DNA of 64,000 nucleotides from Mesorhizobium sp. Root102 (GTDB lineage: Bacteria > Pseudomonadota > Alphaproteobacteria > Rhizobiales > Rhizobiaceae), in NCBI RefSeq assembly GCF_001425625.1, contig NZ_LMCP01000002.1, forward strand, positions 124,001 through 188,000, read 5' to 3'. Positions 26,757 through 39,693 of this stretch are shown one piece after another. The translations under genes were made by a program, and so were the position numbers. How positions within the stretch are numbered: the first letter of the stretch is position 1; every line of letters starts with the position of its first letter. The notes under the pieces are model-generated. The model ran no database searches, was not told the DNA's origin, and saw only the letters and a program-made list of their open reading frames with translations.

Positions 26757-28115
26757 ATGAACCAGAGAACCTGCCTGTCCGTCATCCTCGCCGCCGGCGA
26801 AGGCACGCGCATGAAGAGCGTGCTGCCGAAGGTGCTGCACCAGATCGCCGGCCTGCCGATGGTCGCCCATGTGGTGAAGGCAGCCGAAGCCGCCGGCGCC
26901 GGCAGCCAGGCGCTGGTGATTGGCCATGGCGCGGACGAGATGCGCAAGGCAGCGGCAAAATTCGCTCCAAAGGCGGAGACCTTCGTGCAGGAAAAACGCC
27001 TTGGCACAGCTCATGCCGTTTTGGCCGCGCGCGATGCAATATCAAAGGGCTATGACGATATCCTTGTGATGTTCGGCGATACGCCGCTGATCGACGCGGA
27101 TGCGCTGACCGTGGCACGGCTGAAACTGGCTGAAGGTGCGGCTGTCGTGGTCATCGGCTTCCGCCCGCCCAATCCAACCGGTTATGGAAGGCTGATCGAG
27201 AAGGACGGCAAGCTGGTCGCCATCCGCGAGGAGAAGGACTGTTCCGAGGAGGAAAGGAAGATCGGCTTCTGCAATGCCGGCATGATGGCTGTGACCGGTG
27301 CCCACGCGCTTAAGCTGCTCGACGCGGTCGGCAACAAGAATGCCAAGGGCGAGTATTACCTCACCGACATCGTCGAGATCGCCGGCGGTCATAGCCTCGA
27401 TGTGGTTGCGACCGAAGCCAGCTTTGAAAATGCACTCGGCATCAACAACCGCGCCGAACTGGCGCAAGCCGAGGGCATCTGGCAGGCGCGCCGGCGTCAC
27501 GAAGTGATGCTATCGGGTGTAACGCTGATCGCGCCGGAGAGCGTGTATTTCTCGCACGACACCGAGATCGGCGCTGATACGATCGTCGAGCCCAATGTCT
27601 GGTTTGGTCCAGGTGTGAAAATCGCCACGGGCGCCAAGATCCATGCCTTCAGCCATATCGAAGGCGCCACCATTGCGTCCAATTGCGATGTCGGACCGTT
27701 CGCACGGCTGCGGCCGGGTGCCGATCTCAAGCAGAAGGCCAAGGTCGGCAATTTCTGTGAGGTCAAACAGGCCGTTATCGAGGAGGGCGCCAAGGTCAAC
27801 CATTTGACCTATATCGGCGACGCCCGCGTCGGCGCGGGCGCCAACATCGGCGCCGGCACCATCACCTGCAATTATGACGGCTATTCGAAATTCTTCACCG
27901 ACATCGGTGAGGGCGCCTTTGTCGGCTCGAATTCCTCGCTGGTGGCGCCAGTCACCATCGGTAAGGGCGGCTACATAGCCTCGGGCAGCGTGATCACCGA
28001 AAGCGTGCCCGACGAAGCGCTGGCGTTTGGACGTGCTCGCCAGAAGACCATCCCCGGCAAAGGCAAGGAATTGCGCGAACGGTTCGCTTCGGCCGCGGCT
28101 GCGAAGAAAAAGTAA
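26757..28115 (+). CDS. glmU: Bifunctional UDP-GlcNAc pyrophosphorylase / GlcN-1-P acetyltransferase
   Basis: 452-aa cytoplasmic enzyme that makes UDP-GlcNAc for peptidoglycan and lipid A. N-terminal pyrophosphorylase domain with [15 protein letters not shown] (residues 11-25), linker helix, and C-terminal left-handed beta-helix of hexapeptide repeats carrying the acetyl-CoA site ([22 protein letters not shown]). Full family length. It is followed by glmS 176 bases downstream, so precursor supply is organised in one place. Confidence 0.96.
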   Translation: MNQRTCLSVILAAGEGTRMKSVLPKVLHQIAGLPMVAHVVKAAEAAGAGSQALVIGHGADEMRKAAAKFAPKAETFVQEKRLGTAHAVLAARDAISKGYDDILVMFGDTPLIDADALTVARLKLAEGAAVVVIGFRPPNPTGYGRLIEKDGKLVAIREEKDCSEEERKIGFCNAGMMAVTGAHALKLLDAVGNKNAKGEYYLTDIVEIAGGHSLDVVATEASFENALGINNRAELAQAEGIWQARRRHEVMLSGVTLIAPESVYFSHDTEIGADTIVEPNVWFGPGVKIATGAKIHAFSHIEGATIASNCDVGPFARLRPGADLKQKAKVGNFCEVKQAVIEEGAKVNHLTYIGDARVGAGANIGAGTITCNYDGYSKFFTDIGEGAFVGSNSSLVAPVTIGKGGYIASGSVITESVPDEALAFGRARQKTIPGKGKELRERFASAAAAKKK

Positions 28116-28291
28116 AACCGGCCCGCAAAGAACCGAACGATTGCAGTAACCGGATTGCAAGAGCGGTCTGTCATGGTGCATCGACAGGAATGAGGTTCCG
28201 TTACACGGGACGAAATGCAATGTGACTTTCGCGGCAGGCCGGCCATCCTTAAATAGCGCTGGTTTTCCACGAGGAATCGGGGGCTGTCCGC

Positions 28292-30115
28292 ATGTGCGGT
28301 ATCGTTGGAATCGTCGGGCACTCGCAGGTTGCGCCGCTCATCGTCGATGCGCTGAAGCGGTTGGAATATCGCGGCTATGACTCGGCCGGTGTTGCCACCA
28401 TCGATCATGGTGAGCTTGGCCGCCGCCGCGCCGAAGGCAAGCTGGTCAACCTCGAACGCTTGCTGAAAAGCGCGCCGCTCGACGGCATGATCGGCATCGG
28501 TCACACACGCTGGGCGACGCATGGCGTGCCCAACGAGACCAATGCGCATCCGCATTTTTCCGACGGCGTCGCCATCGTCCACAACGGCATCATCGAGAAT
28601 TTCGCCGAACTGCGCGACGAGCTGATCCGCGACGGCTATTCATTCTCGTCGCAGACCGACACCGAGGTCGTCGCGCATCTGGTGGCGCGCGAACTGGCCA
28701 GGGGGTTGAAGCCGGTGGAGGCCGCGCACCAGGCGCTAAAGCGGCTGGAAGGCGCTTTCGCGCTGGCGATCATGTTCAAGGGCGACGAGGACCTGATCGT
28801 CGGCGCCCGCAATGGCCCGCCTTTGGCCGTCGGCCATGGCGATGGCGAGATGTTCCTGGGCTCCGACGCCATCGCGCTCGCCCCGTTCACCAATTCGATC
28901 ACCTATCTGGAAGATGGCGACTGGGCGGTGGTGCGCCGCAACGGTGTTGAGATATTCGATATCGATGGCAAAAAGGTCGACCGCAAACGCCAGCAGTCGC
29001 TGTCGACCAGCTTCATGGTCGACAAGGGCAACCGGCGCCATTTCATGGAAAAGGAAATCCATGAGCAGCCCGAGGTGATCTCGCACACGCTGGCGAATTA
29101 TCTGGATTTTGTCGGCGGCGTGTCCAAGCCGCTCGACCTGCCTTTCGATTTCGCCAAGATCGACCGGCTGGCGATTTCGGCCTGTGGCACCGCCTATCTG
29201 GCCGGCCTGATCGGCAAATACTGGTTCGAGCGCTATGCGCGGCTGCCGGTCGACATCGATGTCGCCTCCGAATTCCGCTACCGCGAGATGCCGCTGTCGG
29301 CGAAGGATGCTGCTTTCTTCATCTCGCAATCGGGCGAGACGGCCGACACGCTGGCGTCGCTGCGCTACTGCCGCAAGGCGGGAATGAAGATCGGCGCGAT
29401 CGTCAACGTGCGCGAATCGACCATGGCGCGCGAATCCGACGTGGTGCTGCCGACACTGGCCGGGCCGGAAATCGGCGTCGCCTCCACCAAGGCGTTCACC
29501 TGCCAGCTGTCCGTCCTGGCTTCGCTAGCCGTGCGGGCTGGCGTGGCGCGGGGTACGATCTCGAAAGAACAAGAGAAGGCCTTGGTGCGCGCGCTTTCGG
29601 AAGCGCCGCGCTATGCCAACCAGGTCCTTAAGCTCGAAGAGCAGATCGAACGGATCGCGCGCGAACTCTCGCGCTACAAGGACGTGCTCTATCTCGGCCG
29701 CGACACCAATTTCCCGCTGGCCATGGAAGGCGCGTTGAAGCTCAAGGAAATCTCCTATATCCACGCCGAGGGCTATGCCGCGGGCGAGCTGAAGCATGGC
29801 CCGATCGCACTGATCGACGAGAACATGCCGGTCATTGTCATCGCGCCGCACGACCGCATTTTCGAAAAGACCGTGTCGAACATGCAGGAAGTGGCGGCGC
29901 GCGGCGGCAAGATCATCCTGATCACCGACAGTAAGGGTGCGGCGCTGACCAGCGTGAAGACGATGGAAACGATCGTGCTGCCCGACGTGCCGGAGATCAT
30001 CTCGCCGATCATCTACGCATTGCCGATCCAGATGCTCGCCTATTTCACCGCTGTGTTCATGGGCACCGACGTTGACCAGCCGCGCAATCTGGCGAAATCG
30101 GTGACCGTGGAGTAG
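28292..30115 (+). CDS. glmS: Glutamine-fructose-6-phosphate aminotransferase (isomerizing)
   Basis: 607-aa enzyme making glucosamine-6-phosphate from fructose-6-phosphate and glutamine. The N-terminal Cys after Met (MCGIVGIVG) is the glutaminase nucleophile; RWATHG and DNGAN-like elements complete the Ntn-type domain. Two SIS domains (SACGTAYLAG and YLGRDTNFPLAMEGALKLKE regions) form the isomerase half, ending in AKSVTVE. No glmS ribozyme is expected or seen. Confidence 0.96.
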   Translation: MCGIVGIVGHSQVAPLIVDALKRLEYRGYDSAGVATIDHGELGRRRAEGKLVNLERLLKSAPLDGMIGIGHTRWATHGVPNETNAHPHFSDGVAIVHNGIIENFAELRDELIRDGYSFSSQTDTEVVAHLVARELARGLKPVEAAHQALKRLEGAFALAIMFKGDEDLIVGARNGPPLAVGHGDGEMFLGSDAIALAPFTNSITYLEDGDWAVVRRNGVEIFDIDGKKVDRKRQQSLSTSFMVDKGNRRHFMEKEIHEQPEVISHTLANYLDFVGGVSKPLDLPFDFAKIDRLAISACGTAYLAGLIGKYWFERYARLPVDIDVASEFRYREMPLSAKDAAFFISQSGETADTLASLRYCRKAGMKIGAIVNVRESTMARESDVVLPTLAGPEIGVASTKAFTCQLSVLASLAVRAGVARGTISKEQEKALVRALSEAPRYANQVLKLEEQIERIARELSRYKDVLYLGRDTNFPLAMEGALKLKEISYIHAEGYAAGELKHGPIALIDENMPVIVIAPHDRIFEKTVSNMQEVAARGGKIILITDSKGAALTSVKTMETIVLPDVPEIISPIIYALPIQMLAYFTAVFMGTDVDQPRNLAKSVTVE

Positions 30116-30207
30116 GCGCTTTTTAACAGACGTCTTTAAAAACTTCGCAGTTCCAATGCGCCCTCTGGTTCATTATGTTGCGGTGCAATCCGCGCCCTCG
30201 GTGAACC

Positions 30208-30963
30208 ATGTCCGATGCTCCCAAGACCTCCGGCATGACCCGGCTGAGGAACTATTTCCTCACAGGCTTCGTCGTCTGCGCGCCTCTGGCGATCACCGCC
30301 TATATTGCCTGGTCGTTCATCGGCTGGGTCGATTCCTGGGTGAAACCCTATATTCCAGCCCGTTACAGCCCGGACACCTACCTGCCGTTTCCGGTCCCAG
30401 GGTTCGGACTGATCGTGGCGCTCATCCTGATCACGCTGATCGGTTTCCTGACGGCCAACATCGTCGGCCGCGCCATCGTCAATTTCGGCGAGCGACTGCT
30501 TGGCCGCATGCCGCTGGTGCGCGGCATCTATGGCTCGCTGAAGCAGATTTTCGAGACCGTGTTGTCGAACAAGGGCGACATGTTCCGCCAGGTCGGGCTG
30601 GTCGAATATCCGCGCAAGGGCGTGTGGTCGCTGGTGTTTGTCGCCAGTGAGAAGGAAACCGAGATCAACCAGAAGCTCGATCAGGAAGGCGATCCGCTGA
30701 TTGCCGTCTTTATGCCGTGCACGCCGAATCCAACGACCGGCTTTCTGATGTATGTGCCGAAGTCGGACATCGTGCCGCTCGACATGACGATCGAGGACGG
30801 CGCCAAGCTGATCGTCTCGGCCGGACTGGTGGCGCCCGAGGTCAAGCAGATGGTTGTCGTGAACGGCGAGCCGATCGAGGGAATGTTGGCCAATCCGTCG
30901 GTTGCCGCCCTGGCTCAGCCGGCGCGCAAGAGCCGCACTGCTTCGTCGCGCCCGAACAAGTAA
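30208..30963 (+). CDS. DUF502 family membrane protein
   Basis: 251 aa. Two hydrophobic segments (about 18-37 and 66-90) near the N-terminus, then a soluble domain with the conserved PLVRGIYGSLKQ and PTGFLMYVP-like (TTGFLMYVPKSD) blocks of DUF502. The family has no established function. The final 49 bases are shared with the 3' end of recG on the opposite strand, which makes a convergent overlap. Confidence 0.9.
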   Translation: MSDAPKTSGMTRLRNYFLTGFVVCAPLAITAYIAWSFIGWVDSWVKPYIPARYSPDTYLPFPVPGFGLIVALILITLIGFLTANIVGRAIVNFGERLLGRMPLVRGIYGSLKQIFETVLSNKGDMFRQVGLVEYPRKGVWSLVFVASEKETEINQKLDQEGDPLIAVFMPCTPNPTTGFLMYVPKSDIVPLDMTIEDGAKLIVSAGLVAPEVKQMVVVNGEPIEGMLANPSVAALAQPARKSRTASSRPNK

Positions 30964-33023
30964 AGCAGCAGACGCAACGCCTCGCCACGCTCGGATTGCA
31001 GCTCCGGATCGCGTGACAGGACCAGCCTGGCATCGTCGCGGGCGGCCTCCAGAAGGTCGGCATGTGCCTCGATGCGCGCCACCTGGAAACCTGGCGTGCC
31101 GGACTGGCGGGTGCCCAGCAATTCGCCTTCACCACGCAGCTTCAGATCCTCTTCGGCGATCAGGAAGCCGTCCTCGGTCTCGCGCATCACCGACAGCCGG
31201 CGTTTCGCGGTCTCGCCGAGCGGGTCCTTGTAGAGCAGCACGCAGGAGGACTTGCTGTCACCGCGCCCGACCCGCCCGCGCAACTGGTGCAATTGGGCGA
31301 GGCCGAAGCGCTCGGCATGCTCGATGACCATGACGGTCGCGTCCGGCACGTCGACACCGACCTCGATGACCGTGGTGGCGATCAGGATGCGTGTCTCGCC
31401 CTGCTTGAAGGCGCGCATCGCTTCGTCCTTCTCGGCGCCCTTCATGCGGCCATGGACGAGGCCGATGCGGTCGCCGAACAGTGGTTTCAGCGAGGCAAAA
31501 CGGTCCTCGGCCGACATCAGCTTGATTTCTTCGGATTCCTCGACCAGCGGACAGATCCAGTAGATCTTCTGGCCGCCGGCGACGGCATCGACCATGCGGC
31601 CGACCAGTTCGTCCAGCCGCTCGAGGGGCAGCGTGACGGTGCGGATCGGCTGGCGGCCGGCCGGCTTTTCCGTCAGCTTCGACACATCCATGTCGCCGAA
31701 GGCGGTCAGCACCAGCGTGCGCGGGATGGGAGTGGCGGTCATCACCAGCATGTCGGGCGCGTCGCCCTTGGCGGTGATGGCAAGCCGCTGGTGGACGCCG
31801 AAGCGGTGCTGCTCGTCGATGACGGCGAAGACCAGGTCGTGGAAGGTGACCGTGTCCTGGAACAGCGCGTGGGTGCCGACGACGATGTCGATCTCGCCGC
31901 TCGCCAGACCGGCCAGCGTGTCAGTGCGCTCGCGGCCCTTTTCGCGGCCGGTGAGGATAGCGATGCGCAGCCCGACCTTGGCGGCAAGCGGCGCGATGGT
32001 CGCCAGATGCTGGCGTGCGAGAATCTCGGTCGGTGCCATCAAGGCGGCCTGGCCGCCGGCCTCGACGGCGCGCGCCATGGCCAGCAGCGCCACCACCGTC
32101 TTGCCGGAACCGACATCGCCCTGAAGAAGCCGCAGCATGCGTTCGGGATCGGCGAGGTCGGCGTTGATTTCGGCCAGCGCGAACTCCTGGCTTGATGTCA
32201 GCGAATAGGGCAGTGCGGCGCGCAATTTTTCAACGATGCTGCCGTCGCCGACCAGGGGACGCCCGGACAGGCGGCGGACTTTTGCCCGCACCAGCGCCAG
32301 CGAGACCTGGCCCGCCAGTAACTCGTCATAGGCGAGCCGTCGCCACGCGGCGCCGTCGACGGAGACGTCGATCGGGTCGGCCGGATTGTGGATGCGGGCG
32401 AGCGCATCGCCAAAGGCCGCAAAAGTGTGCCGGCGCATGAAGGCGCTGTCCTGCCATTCGGGAAATTCAGGCACGCGTGCGAGCGCCTGGCCGATCGCCC
32501 GGCGCAGCACCTTGCCCGAGAGCCCTGCGGTGAGCGGATAGACCGGTTCGACCAACGGCAGGTTCTCCGCCTCGCTGGCGAGCGCGATATGGTCGGGGTG
32601 GACCATGCTCGGGCGGCCGTTGAACCATTCCATGCGGCCGGAGACCACTACATGCTCGCCCTCGGGCATCGCCTTTTCGAGATAGGAAGCGTGAGCATGG
32701 AAGAAGGTCAGCGCGATCTCGCCTGTGTCGTCATGGGCGAAGACCCTGTAGGGCACCGACCTGTTGCCGCGCGGCGGCGGCTGGTGGCGGTCGATGCGCA
32801 CGTCGAGCGTGACGATCTGGCCTTCCGCGGACCCTGCGATACCCGGCCGGCTGCGGCGGTCGATGACGGTGTGCGGCAGGACGAACAGAAGGTCGCCCGC
32901 GCGGGCGACGCGATCACCCAGATCGGCCGGGACAACCTTTTCGATCAGGGCGCCGACCTTCGGTCCGACGCCGGCAAGCGAGGTGATCGGAACAAACAGC
33001 GGATCGAGGATGGAAGGACGCAT
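30915..33023 (-). CDS. recG: ATP-dependent DNA helicase RecG
   Basis: 702-aa helicase that regresses stalled forks and branches Holliday-type junctions. Wedge (OB) domain in the N-terminal third, then Walker A GDVGSGKTVVAL (about residue 305), DEQH motif (VIDEQHRFGVHQR) and the superfamily 2 motif VI (HQLRGRVGRG). The C-terminal TRG-containing segment is complete. Divergent from sdhE with a 92-base gap, and overlapping the DUF502 gene by 49 bases at the 3' end. Confidence 0.95.
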   Translation of the reverse strand: MRPSILDPLFVPITSLAGVGPKVGALIEKVVPADLGDRVARAGDLLFVLPHTVIDRRSRPGIAGSAEGQIVTLDVRIDRHQPPPRGNRSVPYRVFAHDDTGEIALTFFHAHASYLEKAMPEGEHVVVSGRMEWFNGRPSMVHPDHIALASEAENLPLVEPVYPLTAGLSGKVLRRAIGQALARVPEFPEWQDSAFMRRHTFAAFGDALARIHNPADPIDVSVDGAAWRRLAYDELLAGQVSLALVRAKVRRLSGRPLVGDGSIVEKLRAALPYSLTSSQEFALAEINADLADPERMLRLLQGDVGSGKTVVALLAMARAVEAGGQAALMAPTEILARQHLATIAPLAAKVGLRIAILTGREKGRERTDTLAGLASGEIDIVVGTHALFQDTVTFHDLVFAVIDEQHRFGVHQRLAITAKGDAPDMLVMTATPIPRTLVLTAFGDMDVSKLTEKPAGRQPIRTVTLPLERLDELVGRMVDAVAGGQKIYWICPLVEESEEIKLMSAEDRFASLKPLFGDRIGLVHGRMKGAEKDEAMRAFKQGETRILIATTVIEVGVDVPDATVMVIEHAERFGLAQLHQLRGRVGRGDSKSSCVLLYKDPLGETAKRRLSVMRETEDGFLIAEEDLKLRGEGELLGTRQSGTPGFQVARIEAHADLLEAARDDARLVLSRDPELQSERGEALRLLLYLFGRDEAVRLLRAG

Positions 33024-33115
33024 GATGTCAGCTTATGTCGCGACGGCTACAGCGCAAGGCTGACAGCACCTTCTATCCACGCTATATGCGCCGCAGCAAG
33101 TGAGGATGCGGCACA

Positions 33116-33403
33116 ATGACCGGAACGACGAGATCAAGCGAGGGGCTGGACGCTCGCCGCCGCAAGCTTCTGTTTCGCTCCTGGCATCGCGGCATGCGCG
33201 AGATGGACCTTATCCTCGGCACTTTCGCCGACGCTGAGATCGGCGCCTTGACCGGCGAGGAAATCGACCAATATGAGAGGCTCCTCGACATTCCCGACAC
33301 CGAATTCCTGCCCATGGTTACCGGCGAACGCCCGGTCCCGGCGGATATAGATTGTGCCGTCCTGCAAAAGATCCTGGCTTTCCGCCATTCCATGACATTT
33401 TGA
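33116..33403 (+). CDS. sdhE: FAD assembly factor SdhE
   Basis: 95-aa protein of the SdhE/SDH5 family that helps attach FAD covalently to succinate dehydrogenase subunit A. The conserved RGMRE motif (in SWHRGMREMD, about residues 24-33) is intact; the family is around 90 aa. It lies 13 bases upstream of mfd, so the two are probably cotranscribed although they are unrelated in function. This sdhE-mfd arrangement is common in rhizobia, from recall rather than from this sequence. Confidence 0.9.
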   Translation: MTGTTRSSEGLDARRRKLLFRSWHRGMREMDLILGTFADAEIGALTGEEIDQYERLLDIPDTEFLPMVTGERPVPADIDCAVLQKILAFRHSMTF

Positions 33404-33416
33404 GCGACCTGATTTC

Positions 33417-36911
<3,495 letters not shown>

Positions 36912-36914
<3 letters not shown>

Positions 36915-36940
36915 GCGCAGTCGGCGAATTCGCCAGCGCT
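36912..36940 (+). terminator. Imperfect hairpin at the mfd stop codon
   Basis: Outer stem AAGCGC / GCGCTT encloses an inner perfect palindrome GGCGAATTCGCC. It begins within the mfd stop codon and has no T-run, so termination is uncertain; it might instead protect the 3' end. Confidence 0.3.
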
Positions 36941-37048
36941 TGAATTCCCGTCTAGAATAGGAAATCGGCTTCGTGTATGGAGCCGCGATCCCCATACGGG
37001 GCGGGAATGGCGGAGTATAGGCCGCTGGAAAGAGCGTTGGGTGCAGCG

Positions 37049-38422
37049 ATGACGAAATGGTCGCCGAATTCGTGGAGAGCAATGCCGATCAAGCAGGTTC
37101 CTGCCTATCCGGACCTTGCCGCGCTGAAGAACACGGAAGCTCAGCTCGCAACCTTTCCGCCGCTTGTTTTTGCAGGTGAGGCGCGCAAGCTGAAGAAGCA
37201 GCTCGCGGCTGTCGCTGCCGGTGACGCATTCCTTCTCCAGGGCGGCGATTGCGCCGAAAGCTTTGCCGAGCATGGCGCGGACAACATCCGCGACTTCTTC
37301 CGCGTCTTCCTGCAGATGTCGGTGGTGCTCACCTTCGCCGGCGCGCAGCCGGTGGTGAAGGTCGGCCGCGTTGCCGGCCAGTTCGCCAAGCCGCGCTCGT
37401 CCGACAACGAGACCAAGGGCGGGGTGACGCTGCCCAGCTATCGCGGCGACATCATCAACGGCATCGAGTTCGACGCCAAGTCGCGCATTCCAGATCCTGC
37501 CCGCCAGGAGATGGCGTACCGCCAGTCCGCGGCGACGCTCAACCTTCTGCGCGCCTTCGCGCAAGGCGGCTATGCCAGCCTTGAAAATGTGCACCGCTGG
37601 ATGCTCGGCTTCGTGTCCGACAGCCCGCAGGGCGAAAAATATGAGTCGCTCGCCAACCGCATCACCGAGACGATGGGCTTCATGAAGGCCGTCGGCATCA
37701 CCTCGGAGACCAACTACGCGTTGCGCGAGACCGATTTCTACACCAGCCACGAGGCGCTGCTGCTCGGTTACGAGGAGGCGCTGACCCGCGTCGATTCGAC
37801 CTCCGGCGACTGGTACGCCACCTCAGGCCACATGATCTGGATCGGTGATCGAACCCGCCAGCCCGACCATGCGCATGTCGAATATTGTCGCGGCATCAAG
37901 AACCCGCTCGGCTTGAAATGCGGCCCGTCGCTGACGCCGGACGGCTTGCTGGAATTGATCGACCTGCTCAACCCCGAAAACGAGCCCGGCCGGCTGACGC
38001 TGATCGCGCGCTTCGGCTCCGACAAGGTCGCCGATCACCTGCCGAAGCTGGTGCGCGCTGTGCAAAAGGAAGGCCGCAGTGTCGTGTGGTCGTCGGACCC
38101 GATGCACGGCAACACGATCGAGGCCGCCGGCTACAAGACGCGGCCGTTTGATCGCATCCTGAAGGAGGTGCAGACCTTCTTCGAGGTGCACCGCGCCGAA
38201 GGCACGCATCCGGGCGGCATCCATGTCGAGATGACCGGCAAGAACGTCACCGAATGCACCGGTGGCGCGCGCGCCATCACCGCCGAGGAGTTGCAGGATC
38301 GCTACCACACCCATTGCGATCCCCGCCTCAATGCCGACCAGGCGATCGAACTGGCGTTCCTGGTGTCGGATCTCTTGAAGAAGAGCCACCCGGTGCAACA
38401 CAAGCAAGCCGTCAACGGTTAA
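37049..38422 (+). CDS. 3-deoxy-7-phosphoheptulonate synthase, class II
   Basis: 457-aa plant-type (AroAII) DAHP synthase, the entry enzyme of the shikimate pathway, condensing phosphoenolpyruvate and erythrose-4-phosphate. The metal-binding Cys is in [11 protein letters not shown] (about residue 67), and [21 protein letters not shown] and HGNTIEA are family landmarks. I start at ATG 37049, giving the usual [11 protein letters not shown]-terminus; the longer upstream frame is not expected. A GNRA-loop terminator follows at 38456. The gene is a single unit. Confidence 0.94.
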   Translation: MTKWSPNSWRAMPIKQVPAYPDLAALKNTEAQLATFPPLVFAGEARKLKKQLAAVAAGDAFLLQGGDCAESFAEHGADNIRDFFRVFLQMSVVLTFAGAQPVVKVGRVAGQFAKPRSSDNETKGGVTLPSYRGDIINGIEFDAKSRIPDPARQEMAYRQSAATLNLLRAFAQGGYASLENVHRWMLGFVSDSPQGEKYESLANRITETMGFMKAVGITSETNYALRETDFYTSHEALLLGYEEALTRVDSTSGDWYATSGHMIWIGDRTRQPDHAHVEYCRGIKNPLGLKCGPSLTPDGLLELIDLLNPENEPGRLTLIARFGSDKVADHLPKLVRAVQKEGRSVVWSSDPMHGNTIEAAGYKTRPFDRILKEVQTFFEVHRAEGTHPGGIHVEMTGKNVTECTGGARAITAEELQDRYHTHCDPRLNADQAIELAFLVSDLLKKSHPVQHKQAVNG

Positions 38423-38455
38423 ACCTAATTTCGGCCTGAACGGCTGACTGAAAAT

Positions 38456-38485
38456 GGCGCTGGAGAAATCCGGCGCCTTTCTTTT
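38456..38485 (+). terminator. Rho-independent terminator of the DAHP synthase gene
   Basis: Nine-base stem GGCGCTGGA / TCCGGCGCC with one G-T wobble and a GAAA tetraloop, followed by TTTCTTTT. It is 34 bases after the stop codon. It also lies just beyond the 3' end of the RES toxin gene on the other strand. Confidence 0.88.
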
Positions 38486-38492
38486 GGCTGGT

Positions 38493-39260
38493 TCAGTGCC
38501 CGCGTTCCCAGCGCAGGCCAGCGAGACGGGGATCGGCAAAGGCGGTTCTGGAAAATTCGATCCGTTTTTCCGGAAATTCGCAAATCGCCTGCACGCCGAA
38601 CGCGCCGAGCCGGATGCGCCAGGTCCGCGGCTCGATCGGCTTGGCCTTGGCAAAGCCACGGCAGGTCAGCAGCGCCATGTTGGCGCCTTTGGGGTCACGC
38701 GCCGAGCGGTAGCGGATCGCCTCCAGCCCGGCCTCGCGGGCGGTATCGGCAATGGCCTGGCAAGCAGCATAGTCGGTCGGATGCGTCCATGCCGCGGCGT
38801 CGCGATCGAGCGGCGGTCGGGTGAGATCGATCGCCTTGGCGCATTTGATCGCGGCGGCAAAGACGGTGTATTCGGCGGCTTCGCTCGGCCAGGGTGTTTT
38901 CGACGATTCGGCAAAGAACAGCAGCCGGTAAAAGGCCATTTCGGCCACCGCCGTCATCATGGTTTCGGCCGCATAGTAGACGCCCTTGGTCCTGCCGGCG
39001 CGGCGGAAACGCGAACCGTGCGGATAGACCGAGCCGTAGCGGAAGGGCGTCGCCAGGAGATAGTGGAGATGGCGGCATTCGAGGGGAATCTGCGGCTTGG
39101 TTTCCTCGATCAGGTCTTCCAGCACCGCCTGCTCGTCGAGCGTGTCGACGATTTTCAGCGTCGAGACATGGTGCTGCGCCTCCACCATGCGCCAGTATTT
39201 GCCGTCGATGCCGAAGGCTTCAGACGAGAGCGCGTCGGGAGTCCAGATAGGCGATGACAT
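38493..39260 (-). CDS. RES-domain toxin (ParT/Res-like) of a type II toxin-antitoxin pair
   Basis: 255 aa. The RES fold is recognised by YWRMVEAQHHVST near the N-terminus, RFRRAGRTKGVYYAAE with its Arg and Tyr residues and the ETMMTAVAEMAFYR helix with the acidic residue. RES toxins studied elsewhere either degrade NAD or ADP-ribosylate a metabolic enzyme. The start is uncertain: ATG 39260 lies within the 3' end of the antitoxin gene, a 41-base overlap. The gene is downstream of its antitoxin, on the minus strand. Confidence 0.8.
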   Translation of the reverse strand: MSSPIWTPDALSSEAFGIDGKYWRMVEAQHHVSTLKIVDTLDEQAVLEDLIEETKPQIPLECRHLHYLLATPFRYGSVYPHGSRFRRAGRTKGVYYAAETMMTAVAEMAFYRLLFFAESSKTPWPSEAAEYTVFAAAIKCAKAIDLTRPPLDRDAAAWTHPTDYAACQAIADTAREAGLEAIRYRSARDPKGANMALLTCRGFAKAKPIEPRTWRIRLGAFGVQAICEFPEKRIEFSRTAFADPRLAGLRWERGH

Positions 39261-39594
39261 CGACAAGCCCGGTGATGGTGAGGATTTTTTCAAGCGGAGC
39301 GGCATCGAAAGCGGTGTTGGCGTTCTTCAGCCATGCCCGGGCGACAGCCGCGTCGCCGCCGACAATGGCGTCGAGCGAGCGGAACAGCCTGACGAACAAC
39401 ACGGCGAGCTCGAACGGCTTGGTGCCACGCTCAAGCAGGAATTCCTGCTTGCGCATGCGCGAAACCGTGGCCTCCGAAACACCGATCACCGAAGCCAGCA
39501 TCCTGGCGGTGATGTCCAGCAGATCGGCCGCGCGCAGCGTTGCCTTGGTCAGGACTGCATTCTCGGCTGGCTTGGCGGCGGTTTGAAGTTGCAT
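39220..39594 (-). CDS. Xre/MbcA/ParS-like antitoxin
   Basis: 124 aa. A helix-turn-helix near residues 30-55 (DITARMLASVIGVSEATVSRMRK) precedes the C-terminal DUF2384/ParS-type region that binds and blocks a RES toxin (GGDAAVARAWLKNANTAFDAAPLEKI). Antitoxin first and toxin second, overlapping, is the standard order for RES/Xre pairs. Such antitoxins normally repress their own promoter, which would be just upstream at 39595-39660, an AT-richer stretch. Confidence 0.82.
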   Translation of the reverse strand: MQLQTAAKPAENAVLTKATLRAADLLDITARMLASVIGVSEATVSRMRKQEFLLERGTKPFELAVLFVRLFRSLDAIVGGDAAVARAWLKNANTAFDAAPLEKILTITGLVDVIAYLDSRRALV

Positions 39595-39693
39595 CGCGAT
39601 GCCTTCCTATTTCTGTGGAAAATATAGGCCACAAAAATTCATATGGAAAGGGGCGGATGCAAAACAATCCGGAGAAGCGACCGGCGGGAAAGC

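Noticed and set aside
30120..30150. Possible CtrA site TTAA-N9-TTAA around 30124-30140 downstream of glmS
   Set aside because: The spacing is nine bases, not the seven required for CtrA binding, so it was not listed as a site.
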